From Linnemannia schmuckeri (lineage: Eukaryota; Mortierellomycota; Mortierellomycetes; Mortierellales; Mortierellaceae), in contig JANATG010000007.1 in NCBI GenBank assembly GCA_029449235.1, positions 2,232,001 through 2,296,000 of the forward strand: DNA of 64,000 bases. The letters run 5' to 3'. The position numbers and the translations under genes were made by a program. How positions within the stretch are numbered: position 1 is the first letter of the stretch; the number at the start of each line of letters is the position of its first letter. The notes beneath the pieces were generated by a model. The model was not told the DNA's origin and searched no databases. It saw only the letters and a program-made list of their open reading frames with translations. This document shows positions 43,529 through 54,749 of this stretch, in pieces.

Positions 43529-45581
43529 TTAGATGAACGCAGTAATCTGTTGCTGCTCCTCGAAAACAGCCCTTGCTTTTTGCTCGCTTGCTGACACCAC
43601 TGGCTTCATGGGGCCTTGGACTCCAATAGCCGGAAGAAAGCCTACTTGGGGACGGTACCTGATCGTCCTGGCCAACTATTTCGTGAAAACAATGCCGTGG
43701 TAAATGCTCCATTAGTCCTTCTTCACTCTTTACTTTTACAAACAGCAGTCTGGAAAAATAAGCAGAAAATAAAAACCAAGAAACATACCGCGATTCTCCA
43801 CAACCAGACAGGCATATATGTGGTGATGAAGAGAAGAATTCTGCCAATGATACCCTTCTCTGAGACTCTGGCAAGCTGCCGACTGTTGTTGTACGATTCC
43901 ATAACGGCTGGAAGTCGCTCCTTGTGGTATTCTTCAAAGATCCTTGTGATATCCTGTGAAGTCCTCGAGGGCATACAGTAGAGCAAGTTGGCGAGGGCGA
44001 TTGCGTCGTGCATCGCTGTCACAGCGCCTATGGAAGGGGGAGATACAAGAAGTAAAAACAGTCGAGTTCATCAATCATTCCTTCGATTATTCGTCGCTCA
44101 GAGCAAAACTATATCATGGATAACATTTACCATGACCTCCAGCAGGACTCAGTTTGTGGCAAGCTGAGGACAAAAAGAAATAAAGTTATTAGTTGGTGAA
44201 GCCAAAGCAAAAAAGTGCAATCGAAGAGGGCCACGAAAATGAGGGAACAGAGACATACCGTCACCCAGTAAGACAGAGCGACAGTGGTACCAGGTCCTGA
44301 ACACCTTCTCCTCCAACATCACCTTGGAGATGAACTCCTTGGGTGTTTGATCATAAAGTTCACCAAGAGTACGGTGCTTGCCATCCTCAAGAGGAATCGG
44401 GAAGTCGCGTGTCTCCTCGCACATTGTCTGAGCAGGGAAATCGCCCCACTCCGAGTTCTCGCTGTTCCGGAAACGCTGCTCCATAGCTGCCTTGCTCGTT
44501 TTTTTCGATAAATGATGGATGACCATCCAACACAAAGTTCCTTCCGCTGTGTTGAACGTATGCCACTAAATGTATTGAAGTAAGTGGAGTAAATGGCATG
44601 TATCAATACATCATTGTTCCACCATCATTCAAGTTATTATGGAGATAGCATTATTCTTCTGCGCCTCGATACTAGAAACTTACAGTGAAAGGCCTATCAG
44701 CTCCATGAATCGAAGTGAAATGGCAATGCGGCAAGGCTACTACCGGGAATTCCTTCGGATCTAGGACCTTGGTCTGACCAACCAGACAAGTGCAACTGAA
44801 GGGTAGATCCTCCTGATCCGGCTTGGGAAGCTTTCCTTCCGCCCTCAGCTTCTCATACATCCGCTGACGGACCGCACTGTAGGCTCCGTCAGCACCGACG
44901 ACGATGTCGCCTTCAAAAGTGTTCTTGTTGGAAAGGTGGATGGTGATTTTGTTGTCCTCTTCGGTGATGTTGAGAACGCGATGACCGAAATGGATCTTGT
45001 GGGGAGGGACCTGCTTGAGCATGAGTTCGTAGAGTTTTGGACGGGCAACAATGTACTGTCCATATCCAGTACTAAGCAAGTGACGAAAAAGAAAGTACTG
45101 TGAGTTATACTTCGCACTACCCCGTGAAGGTGTGGAAGCATAGACTGATGATTGCATAGACAAAGAGAACTTACAACTCCTCTACAGGCCTAAAGTCAAG
45201 TGGTTTCATCAGTCTTAGGGGCTGCTCCTGGTAGCCCATAATATGGGTACCATACTTGCCAATGGCAAGAAAGTCCTCGTAGATACCCAGTTGCTGGAAA
45301 ATAGGGAGCAGCGTGGGTCCAACCGCCAGAGCGGAACCTAATTAACAGAACCAACAATAAAAAAAACACTAATTGTGAGAAAAACGGAACTTTCTACAAT
45401 GGGCGAACACGACGGAGGTGTGGAATCCTTATAGAGCAGCAAGCGTACCTAGTGGCTTGACAGTAGCAGCTCGCTCAAAGATCGCATAGGGTACATCTGA
45501 CTTTTCGAGGAGGGCGCCGAGCATTAACCCCCCCAGGCCTGCTCCAACAATCAGAACTTTTGGCTTGTCGTCAAATGGCAT
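43529..45581 (-). CDS. FAD-dependent monooxygenase (tandem copy 2)
   Basis: Predicted exons in transcript order are 45449-45581, 45175-45337, 44684-45071, 44259-44565, 44132-44164, 43789-44027 and 43529-43675, giving 469 residues. All seven exons match copy 1 in phase and almost in length; exon 1 is 3 nt shorter and exon 2 is 3 nt longer. The motifs are LIVGAGLGGLMLGALLE (FAD), GADGAYSAVRQRMYEKLR (DG), LLGDACHKLSPAGGHGAV (GD) and the C-terminal YRPQVGFLPAIGV. The last acceptor is a good AAATAG. The protein is a close paralogue of copy 1 by eye. The second Met-Gly-Tyr-containing exon is more divergent, which may reflect substrate differences. Same-strand tandem duplication is the obvious origin. 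No other biosynthetic gene is adjacent, so a metabolite cluster is not supported. Confidence 0.9.
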
Positions 45582-47133
45582 TTTGATGTAAGGTGGAGGT
45601 AAGAAGGTGAGAATGGAATGAATGGAGTTAGTAGAGAAAGAGTGGGGAGAAAGTAGGAGTAGAGTGGAGATGAATGGAGATAAGGGAAAGAATGAGGGAA
45701 GAAAAAGGAAGAGAGGAAGTGGGAGAAGGGGGGGAGCGGCGAAGAAAGAAGAAATAATAGCAAGGAAGAAAGTGGATGCAGAGATACAAACATTTCCATT
45801 GTGTTATCAAAAGCACTGGTCCCTTGTGCAATGCTCATCATCAATTTTTCTTTTTTTCTTTTTCTCGTGCAACCATTGCTCTCTCTTTATCTATATGAAC
45901 GAGCAGGGCCGTCGTCTTTTACTACTTTCCCCGTTTCTCCTTGCTTTCCAACGTTTTATGCAACGGTGCTCGTGTTGCGTTATCTCGTTTGCAGAGTTTG
46001 CGGCCAATGAATCCATGTCCCAGACCATATCCGATTATCCATGCGATGATACTTGAGGTGGGAGGTGGGATCTCAATTGCAAAGTATTATCGAAATGCAA
46101 TCGAGGAATGAAGCAAATGCCACAGAAAAGACAGAGCTGTGCAGCGTTTGAGCACTTTTTCGGGCCATAATATGATCTAAAAAATGGATCATTCTTCCAC
46201 TTTAGTTTTGTTCTTTCAATCCCTCCCGTCGTATGTTGTTCAGCTTCTGAGCATTTTTTTTTCATCTTCTTCTTCCTCTTCATACCGCTGAATGGATGCT
46301 ATGGATTCATTTTGTATCAATTGCATGCATGCTCTGTGTATTGATCATGACATGAAATGATTTCAATTCCCGATAGTTTTTTATTCTTCGTGTCCGACGC
46401 CGTTCATTCGACCAGCACGTTCACTACTAAGTCCATGTCTAATTGCTGTCCTCTCACTCTTTCCTCATCTTCTCCTCCTGTGTCCTCCTTTCTTCCCTCT
46501 CCTCTTCCTTTCTCACCTGCCTATCAGTCGCTGACCAGCAGAAAAAAGAGGTAACAATATATACATCCATACCCATCTGTCATCTAATTCCTTTAAGTCT
46601 CTTTCCAACTTTAATTTCAGAATCCAAGCGATTCAAGCGCCGAGACAAGGAAAAAACGTAACTTTAAAGACCTCACATATAAGTAAGCTTTTTTAGATTT
46701 GACAACAGAGCGCAATTGGACCGTTTTTCATCCTTTCCCTTCAACTCGCTATCCAGAAAGTTGACGAGTGTGTCCTTTTTTCGTTCATCTTGATGGCTCG
46801 CTCGCTCGCCTGTGTGTTTCCCCACCTTGCTTTTTTGCCCGCTGTTTTTGTTTTGTGTCATTTTTGTTCTCTTAGACCCCTTGTAACTGCCTCAATCGCA
46901 CAATGATTCCTCTTCCTCTTTTCCTCCTTTTCTCTCTTTTCCTTTTTCTGTGCAACCATAATTTGAAATATGGTTGGTCATATCATATCCATCCTTCACA
47001 CTCCTACGCATCTTTCATGCAAGCACGAGTCAGCAATAAAAAAAATCAACATACAGCTCCAAAGGTAGGACCACGCCATTCTTAATTTCATCCAAAATAC
47101 ATTCTCCACTTTCCATCCTTCCTTGCCTTCATT
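45582..47133. other. Intergenic stretch, no gene seen
   Basis: Promoter side of monooxygenase copy 2, followed by AT-rich and pyrimidine-rich sequence. The open frames are short and of biased composition. No RNA gene or domain is recognised. Confidence 0.5.
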
Positions 47134-48260
47134 TCAAAATTTATAAACATTATAAACAGCCAGTGTCTTCAAAATCCTCTCCATTGGAGGAGCCGCCAAA
47201 TGATACCCGACACTATGCCTCCCCCCATCCATCATCGCTACCACAAGCCTCGCATCCGCAATCGCTTCCGTCGTACCATCTATATTATTCAACTCTGCAG
47301 AGACCAGTCCATGCAAGTGCCGTTTGGTTATATCCACCCGTTCGGAGAATTCATGGCCAAGACAGGACGACATTGACAGATTCGCGATTTCTGGGCAACT
47401 TTTCGAAAGACGACTTCTAGGACACGGGTACTCATGAGCCAGGGGCCGTACAATGCGAGTCTCTTGGGCGTCAGGCCATGAATGTACTCAAGGTACTACT
47501 GCTGTTGGTCCTTGTCCAGACTACAATACTTCTGAGAGCTGGGCGTGACGAGATCGTAAAGGTGGACAGTTCGTTCGTGAAAAGCAGTTGATGAAACAAT
47601 GTTGGTTGTAAAGTTGACAAGGTTTGGAGTACCATCCAATGTCCTGAACTGGAACCGGTAAGCAAACTCTCCAGTTAACTGCAGGTTGGTCAATTTGGGC
47701 AAGTTCCAGTTCTATGTCCATTCAGGTCGCCTCGCCAAAGGAGTCAACAACAAGGAGATCTCGCCATCACCAACAATGTCATCACCGCCTCCGCCGACGG
47801 TTGTCTCTTCCTCAGCAACACCATCCAGCTCCTCGGCGGGTGGGATGAAACAAGCCATGTCTTCGTCTTGGACCATTCGAATGTGAAGAATGACCAGGTT
47901 AGGTGTACGCTTGAGCGTATCCCGGTGGAGCGAAATCACAGAGGTCCCCTGAAGCGTGAGGGACTTCAACAGAGGCAGCTTGCCGACTCCCAGTACTCAA
48001 ATTGATCTAGAGATTACACCCAACGCATGTCGTCCAGAGAAATATGGGCCACTTGAGGGCACAGCCGGAGAAAGGTTGGATGGATGCGCAGTAAAATATG
48101 AGATGTACCCGCCGTCAATTGTGATAGTCGAAGTAGATCCTAATAAGTTTGATATTCATCGCCAATCGAAAACTCGAGTGACTTTGAAAAATTCTGTTCA
48201 TAGGGACGACGGCGAGGGCCTGGCAGGAGGGGTGTTGTTGTTTGGTTGTGCGGCCTGAGG
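47134..48260 (-). pseudogene. F-box/LRR-like pseudogene (copy J), 5'-truncated
   Basis: Only the C-terminal half of a family member remains. The upstream part reads KSLEFSIGDEYQTY-stop, then LLRIHPTFLRLCPQVAHISL, DDMRWV-stop, KSLTLQGTSVISLHRDTLKR and the acidic linker with IPPAEELD. The conserved W-T-W motif is broken: PEWT is followed by TAG (47712-47714) where relatives have TGG, then NWNLPKLTNLQLTGEFA and YRFQFRTLDGTP. The remaining C-terminal portion is shifted again and ends AVYNVYKF at 47134. The F-box and first half are absent. Confidence 0.75.
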
Positions 48261-48681
48261 GGTGGGAGGTTGGGGTGCCGCCTACCGAGTATTGGGTGCG
48301 GTAGAGTGAGGGAATGAGAGGGGCTGAGTGAGGAGTTGTAATAAATGTAGTTTGCTCCTTTAGAGTTTTCGCTCTCTTCTTTTTATATCTTGTTCGTCTT
48401 TTTTCCTTGAGCAAAATGTACAACAAGAGATGAATTCGACATGCGCCACCAAATTAGGCCAATCAATGAAAATGATCAACCAGCGTTACAAAAAAACGAC
48501 GTCGTAAAGGGATCTGCCTTTTGCCACCATCAAGTACCTCTTTTTCCATTTTGTCTCTCTTTCGTTGTCCTAACACACAATTTTTTCCCCCTTCTCCTTC
48601 GCCTTTTCCCTCACTCTCTTCTTTCCCTTGTATGCCTTCTTTTTTTCACTTTTACTCTTATTCATTCCATCTTTTGCCGCA
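48261..48681. other. Spacer between divergent F-box pseudogenes J and K
   Basis: This contains the pyrimidine-rich leader of copy K (plus strand), with runs of TTTTC/CTCTT. No gene is seen. Confidence 0.5.
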
Positions 48682-51173
48682 ATGTCGACGTTGTCTTTCC
48701 TGTCTCCAGAATGTCTCGAAGCCATCATTCGCCAACTCGCCGACCAGCGCGACATCACCACGCTCGCTGCCCTTTGCGCGTCAACAGATACTTCTGCACT
48801 GCAATTCTACCAATTCTCTATATGAACCCCTTCGAAATCGTTACTCCCTTGTCAGTTGACACCAGGCAACAGTCTCCATCCTTAGGAAACCTTATGAAGC
48901 TGGTCCACATCCTGTCGCTCACTGTGCCCGAGCAACACATCCACCACACACTCTCCGAATTTTTACATGTCGCCTACCTCACGGATCGCAGATCTGCCAA
49001 CGCAACAAGCAGCCAGAAGGAGCAGGAGGAGAATTGATCATCGAAAAAGCCGCTCTTTCATTACTCCTCGTACATTACCGAAATCACCTTCAACAATTGC
49101 TCGATAGCTTGCTATGGCGTTTTTAACTACACCCTCCTCTTATCCAACCCGACCCTCACCAACTACCTGGAAACTACGCCAACCGATCCAGACCTCGTTT
49201 TTTGGGGTACTGAATCTTCCATGCTTGCAGAAGCCGCCAGTCGCGCACTCCAACGAGACCTGACCTGGGCCTTCTGTGCTAATGCCACTGTCCGGTATTA
49301 TCGATATTTGTCTCTGGTCTCCCGGTTCAAGGTTCTCTTCGATGTTCATTCCATTCTGGATTGTCAATACAAGCCCTCTACGTATAGTTTTACCCATGAC
49401 AAGGACGCCCGACAGCAAGCTAGAAAGACTCTGTGGCTGAAATGGTTGTTTTTGTCCAGGAGCACCAGCAACAGCATGGCGCTATTCTCCGGACCGCTCA
49501 GTATAGTGGGCGTTACGAGGACGAGGTTGTTCTCGAGGAGTTCAAAAAGCGACTTTTCCAATTACTTCGACCTCTGACCAACCCCCCGACTCCTCGAAGA
49601 CAGCAATTGGGATTAGTTTCTTGCCAGTTTCCAAGAGACCAACTTGTCGTTCGTTCGAGACGTCTCCGTTGGCCTGGAATATGGCGATGGCATAGCAATG
49701 AGCTGACTTATCGCGAAGGGTCCATTTCAACATCGATATCGGGTCCTGGAGTCATTCATCATGGATTCTCCAGGCGACGATATTTTTCAAAGAGCCGTCG
49801 ATGAGCGCAGGAGTTATGATGCCGAGGTTGCAGCTGGACGAACTCCTCAGTCACCTCTCGTGCCTCTCAAGGTACTCAACGTCTATTATTCTCACCCAAC
49901 CCTGGACGTCAGCTCAATGATGTTGCATTTGCGCTCGACAGGACCCTCAAGGTTATCACTGCCCACTGTTACTGGGCACCAGATGTTGTCAACCGCAATA
50001 GCAACGACGTTCAAGAAAAGCAACTGTATTTTACGGTCGGTGGTGGCGGCGACAGCAGTTTTGCTCTTTGGGAGCTACCTAGGCTAAAAAAACTCGACTT
50101 GTGTATTAGCTATCCTTCTGTTTTCCTCCGCATCGCACCCGTCCTGTTGTCACAACTCCCTCGACTGAGGCATCTGACGCTGTTTGACAAACCATGGGAA
50201 TGCAGACCGAACGAGATCATGAGCTGGTCCCCAGTTGGCCTGCCAGACTTGGTGGACCTTCAACTGGAAGGAACCCCTACGATTTCGTTCAAGTCAGGGA
50301 CCCTCAGGAGCGCGCGCAATTTAGTCCGCATGGAATTTCTGATGACCTACCCTAGACATGGTCCCTTTGCTTCTGTTCCACCGGCCGAGGAACTTGAAGA
50401 AAGCTTTAAAGGATCAGTGAGCGACATAACAACCACTGCAACGACGACGACGATGTTGGCGCCGTGCCTCAAGTGGCCAATGTGGACCTGGGATTGGAAT
50501 TTACACAAATTGACGACCTTGTTTCTGAATGCTGTTTGGGTGCAGGTTCCAATTTCGGATGTTGGCGGGTTCCCCTAATCTCAAGAGGTTTACCGTGGAT
50601 TCCAGGTCAACATCTTCCAAGCAGCATGAACGAACGATTGCCCTCTCGGATTTGTTCATGCCTGGACTCAACCATCAATCGCTAGCACCCTCTCTGGACA
50701 GGGACCGACAGTTTCAGGAATCATAGACGATTTCCGAGGGCGACAACCTGGCTACAGTCGTCGGGGAGGTCAATGCCACCCAGGAGGAAGAGAGCAAAAG
50801 AGGATACGAGGCGGTACTGGTGCAGGAGGATAATACCAGGATCTGTGATGAGTTCGAGTATTTCAGCCTGCAGGTTCTGGAGTCGTTCGTACTGTGTGGG
50901 ACATGGACAGTGAGTTATCGGACGTAAGCGGTGTTATTTGGGAGGGTAATACCGAATACGAAGTATTTGACGATGCAGGACAATAGAGGGCACGGCGGGG
51001 TGGAGCGGGTGGAGTTGAGCTGGAAACACTTGTTGAGCCTCGAGGAAGTATATTTTTCAATGAGTGTTGATCCTGGGATGATGGCGAAAGCTGGGCTGGC
51101 GCAGGGTGGCAGCATTTTGTATTTTCGTAACCGAGTTCCTGGTGACAAGAGAGTTGTTTATCATTACCTTTGA
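48682..51173 (+). pseudogene. F-box/LRR-like pseudogene (copy K), many frameshifts
   Basis: It begins MSTLSFLSPECLEAIIRQLA (48682). A frameshift near 48780 moves the reading to VNRYFCTAILPILYMNPFEI (to 49037). Further pieces are ASRALQRDLTWAFCANATV (49240-49440), VVFVQEHQQQHGAILRTAQY (49433-49570), DDIFQRAVDERRSYDAEVAA (49761-49900), VFLRIAPVLLSQLPRLRHLT (50099-50578, including WPMWTWDWNLHKLTTLFLNA) and CRFQFRMLAGSPNLKRFTV (50529-50726). A remnant of the C-terminal domain ends at 51173. It is a full-length but clearly inactive copy. Confidence 0.82.
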
Positions 51174-51355
51174 TCCGTCAAAAAAATAAAGGTTGGTCCT
51201 TTACTTGACTTTCAACCCTCCTCACTCGCACTTCTCTTGCTCATTCTTTTCATTGTTCTCGTATCATACATACTTTACAGCTCTCCCTCTCTCACACCAA
51301 CACCTACCCCTCCCACTCCACTTCATTTCTTGCTTCCATTTCACATCCACACAGA

Positions 51356-53921
51356 ATGGAATCTACATCCTCCTCCTTGCCTTTGCCACTGGAATGCCTG
51401 CAGCTGATCATCCGCCAGCTCACATACAACGGTAATGCCAACACTCTCGCTGCCTTACTACGTGTGAATAAACAAGTCTGCTCCGCAACCCTACCCATCT
51501 TGTACGAGAATCCACTTTTCTTTTATCGATTCCGAGCCAACTATGCTTCCATGAGCAGCAATGCCGACATTCTTCCCGGCCTTTTGCATCTGGTCCGGGT
51601 TCTTCTCTGCAGTGTCCCTCAAGACCGCGTCACCCCTCTGCTGAGAGCAGCCTACCTGGACCGCCAAGCATTAACACTAGCAACGGACGAAAGTACGGAG
51701 CAACAGGAGTCGATATTGAACAAATCATCGATGATTCCCTACTACGTCTTTCTTATCAACGTCGATTTTCGACACCACTCACAGCCGAACCAGGGCATCT
51801 TTTACAACTCAACTCTCAGCAACAAAAAGAAGTTGAACGACGAACTCGACCACGGCGGTCATGTTAAGCGGTACCTAGTCGAGGACGTCAACAATTGTAT
51901 CCATTACAAACAGGAGAGTACAGTCATTGCCCGTGGCGCTGCAGAGGATCTCCGTAAGGATCTAACTTGGGCTCTATGTGCGAATACAGAAGGTATCCGA
52001 ACTCTGGTCATCCCCGTCTCGGATATCTCCCGCTACCTGGAACAGGTCCATCGCTTCAAGGTCCTTTCTGACGTGACGTTTCTTCTGGACAAGGACACCT
52101 TCCTTGTCGCACCTCATGTACACGAGATCACACAGAGCCAGGACGAGACAAGCTTGCAGCCGACAGAGCGGATCCCACTCCTCGAGGAGATGTTATCGTT
52201 TGTTCAGGAGCACCAACGACTCCATTTTAGCGTTCTTACGGTTGCTCGATAGCAACCCGGATAATGTTCTCAGGGGGAGCTGTCCAGTGAGTTACCAATT
52301 CCGACTTTTACAACTTCTTCCACCATTGGTCCAGCTCCTAACGATTGATGACAGCAATTGGAGTCATTTTGTTGCGAAGGTCCAGGAAACCGATCTTTCC
52401 TTTGTCAAGGACATCCATCCTTCGTTCAGGAGCGGACCAACGAACGCATCATGGAAGCAACTTGCTGCAGGAGAGCCATTCTTGCATCACTGCCGCGCTC
52501 TCGAAAATATCAGCATGCCATCTCTTGGTGACAACACCTTCCATTGGGCTGTTCACGAGCGTAAGCAACACAGCGTCGATATTGCTGCTGGACGCATTCC
52601 TCAACAACAATTGGTGCCACTCCGCAGATTTGAGGTCATATATGAACATTTTTCTACTGGACGCCAGGTCAACGACGTTCTTTTCGCCTTCAGCGAGTCG
52701 CTTGAATCTCTCCTTATGACACACTTGTGGTATTCCGACGAATTTGACTCACAACAACAGCAACAACAACAACAGCCGCAGGAACAACTCGAGTTCTCAA
52801 TTGGGTATAGCCATAACAGCAACTTTTACTACAGTTTTCCAGTACTTTCATCAATCTCGGCTGGAACGTACGATTTCGCTCTCCGCCTACATCCAGATTT
52901 CTTGCGTCGATGCCCGCGGTTGGTTAATATCGACCTGGAGGACGGACGCGAAGTGTATTCTCTTCACGAGACAGTGCACTGGAAGCCTGCCGACCTTCCG
53001 TTTCTGCGACACATCAAGCTTGAAGGTACCCCGGCGACTTCCTTCCACCCAGACACACTCAGAACCACATCGGGGCTGGCCAGTCTGGACCTTGGGATGC
53101 CGCATGAGGAGCAGTTTTCGTTTATTCCGCCACCACAGGAGTTTGTTGAGATTAAGCTCGAGCAGCAGCAGCAGCAGCAGCAGCAGAAGGAGAAGAGTGA
53201 GATACACGACGGCGAGCAGGTCGATAGTATTTATAACAATAGTAGCTACAGCAACAACAACAGTTCTCCGACACCTTCGTTAACAAGACGACCTATCTGG
53301 ACATGGGATTGGGACCTTCCTTGTCTGACTAGCCTTCGGTTGACGTCCGAGTTTGGGTACCGCTTCCAATTCAGGATGCTAGGCGGTACGCCCAATCTTG
53401 TCTCGCTCCTTCTCAACATCTGTTCGACGACTGGACGACACAAGAGGATCATTGCTATTTCAGATCTTCTCCGGCCTGGATATCATCATCCAGACCTGGG
53501 TGACTTTCTAAACGAGACGCTGCACAACAACGACAAGGAGGAGGACAAGAGCAAGGACAAGGTTTGGTTAGACTTTGAGTACATCTACCTTCCAAAGTTG
53601 ACCGGCTGTTATTTTGACGGACCATGGCAATTTGAGGGCGGTCGAGTGCTGCAGGTTTTGTTTGGAAGGGTGGCGCCTGGTATCATGACACTGTCGATGA
53701 TAGATAGTAGTGGGTATGATCTTTTTGACGTGGTCCATTCCACGTCTAAGCATTTGCACAATCTACGCACTGTGTACGCTGCAGGCTCAACGTCTGCGGA
53801 TGCTGTTGTTGAGGCTGGGTTGAAGGTTGTGTCGGAGAGTGACAGGCTCCCGCCTTCTTATCAGTTGATCCGTCAGCCTGAGGGACGGACTTATGAGCAC
53901 CCTGCGACGTATTTCTTTTGA
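51356..53921 (+). pseudogene. F-box/LRR-like gene with one frameshift (copy L)
   Basis: It starts MESTSSSLPLPLECLQLIIR and LRVNKQVCSATLPILYENPL. The first frame is open to the TAG at 52250-52252 (298 codons) and ends VQEHQRLHFSVLTVAR. The homologous sequence then continues without gap in the +1 frame as DSNPDNVLRGSCPVSYQFRL and runs open to a normal end at 53921 (HPATYFF). Motifs DLTWALCANTEGIRTL, FLHHCRALENISM, TFHWAVHERKQHS, SFHPDTLRTTSG and IWTWDWDLPCLTSLRLTSEF are all intact, and poly-Gln tracts occur at about 52751-52783 and 53162-53185. Only one extra base (near 52250) separates it from a complete gene of about 855 residues. It is a very young pseudogene or a base-calling error; programmed +1 shifting is less likely. 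Confidence 0.75.
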
Positions 53922-54122
53922 GAGAGATTGTCGACTGGGTTGTTAATTGAAGAGTAAAAATACAAAAACGCCATCAAATCCTAATTATTTCCCAACTCTA
54001 ATTCCGCCGGAAATAAAGTGGGGAGAATGTCAAATGGATACATGGTCAATCGCGTGTTCCATTTCTCTCTTTCCTTACCCTTTTTTCCCCTCTTCGCCCC
54101 CAGCAATACCCAGCTAAGACAC

Positions 54123-54749
54123 ATGTCGACCTTGTTTCCTTTGCTACCCGAATATCTCGAGTTGATCCTTCATCACCTTGTTGCCAAGGGCGATAGCAAC
54201 ACTCTCGCTATCCTACTTCGTCAATAAATATGTATGCTCGGCGACCCTTCCCATCATGTACAAGGGCCCCTTTCGTCTCCGCCTCTCGCACCTTCACTCT
54301 CTTCACCTCTTTCTATATGGCTTCGACACAGGGAAAAACGACGTTCGCCTTGACAGTCTACTAAAGCTGGTCCGGATCTTGCTTCTCAGGCTCTCTAACA
54401 ACGATATCATCATGGATCTATTACGAGTCGCGTATCTGCCGGACCAACTGCCGCTCCTCGAAAGCGGACATCCGTCCCTTACTTCTCGCTGGTCACCAAC
54501 ACCAACTTTCAGCCACACTCACTTGAGCAGCAAGGACAGGGTGTTTTCCATAACGAAATTCTCAAAGCCCGTGCGACCTTTAGTGGACATTTGAAGCAAC
54601 GCAGACTGACGGGACGTTATCTGGAGGAGGAAGTCTTGACTATGGTCAGAGAGCGTCGGAAGCAAGAAGTCATAGTCCTTGCTGCTGCCCGAGAGCTCCG
54701 CACCGACTTGACATGGACGCTGTGTTTAGCGAACGCTGAGCATATCTAG
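54123..54749 (+). pseudogene. F-box/LRR-like N-terminal fragment (copy M, 3'-truncated)
   Basis: MSTLFPLLPEYLELILHHLV starts at 54123. A frameshift at about 54222 leads into VNKYVCSATLPIMYKGPFRL, and another near 54500 leads to RRLTGRYLEEEVLTMVRERR and LRTDLTWTLCLANAEHI. Homology ends abruptly at about 54745, where sequence of a minus-strand family member begins. The fragment covers only the first 200 or so residues of the family. Confidence 0.78.

Noticed and set aside
40769..45581. Secondary-metabolite cluster around the monooxygenases
   Set aside because: No synthase, P450, transporter or regulator is adjacent; the neighbours are F-box pseudogenes only.
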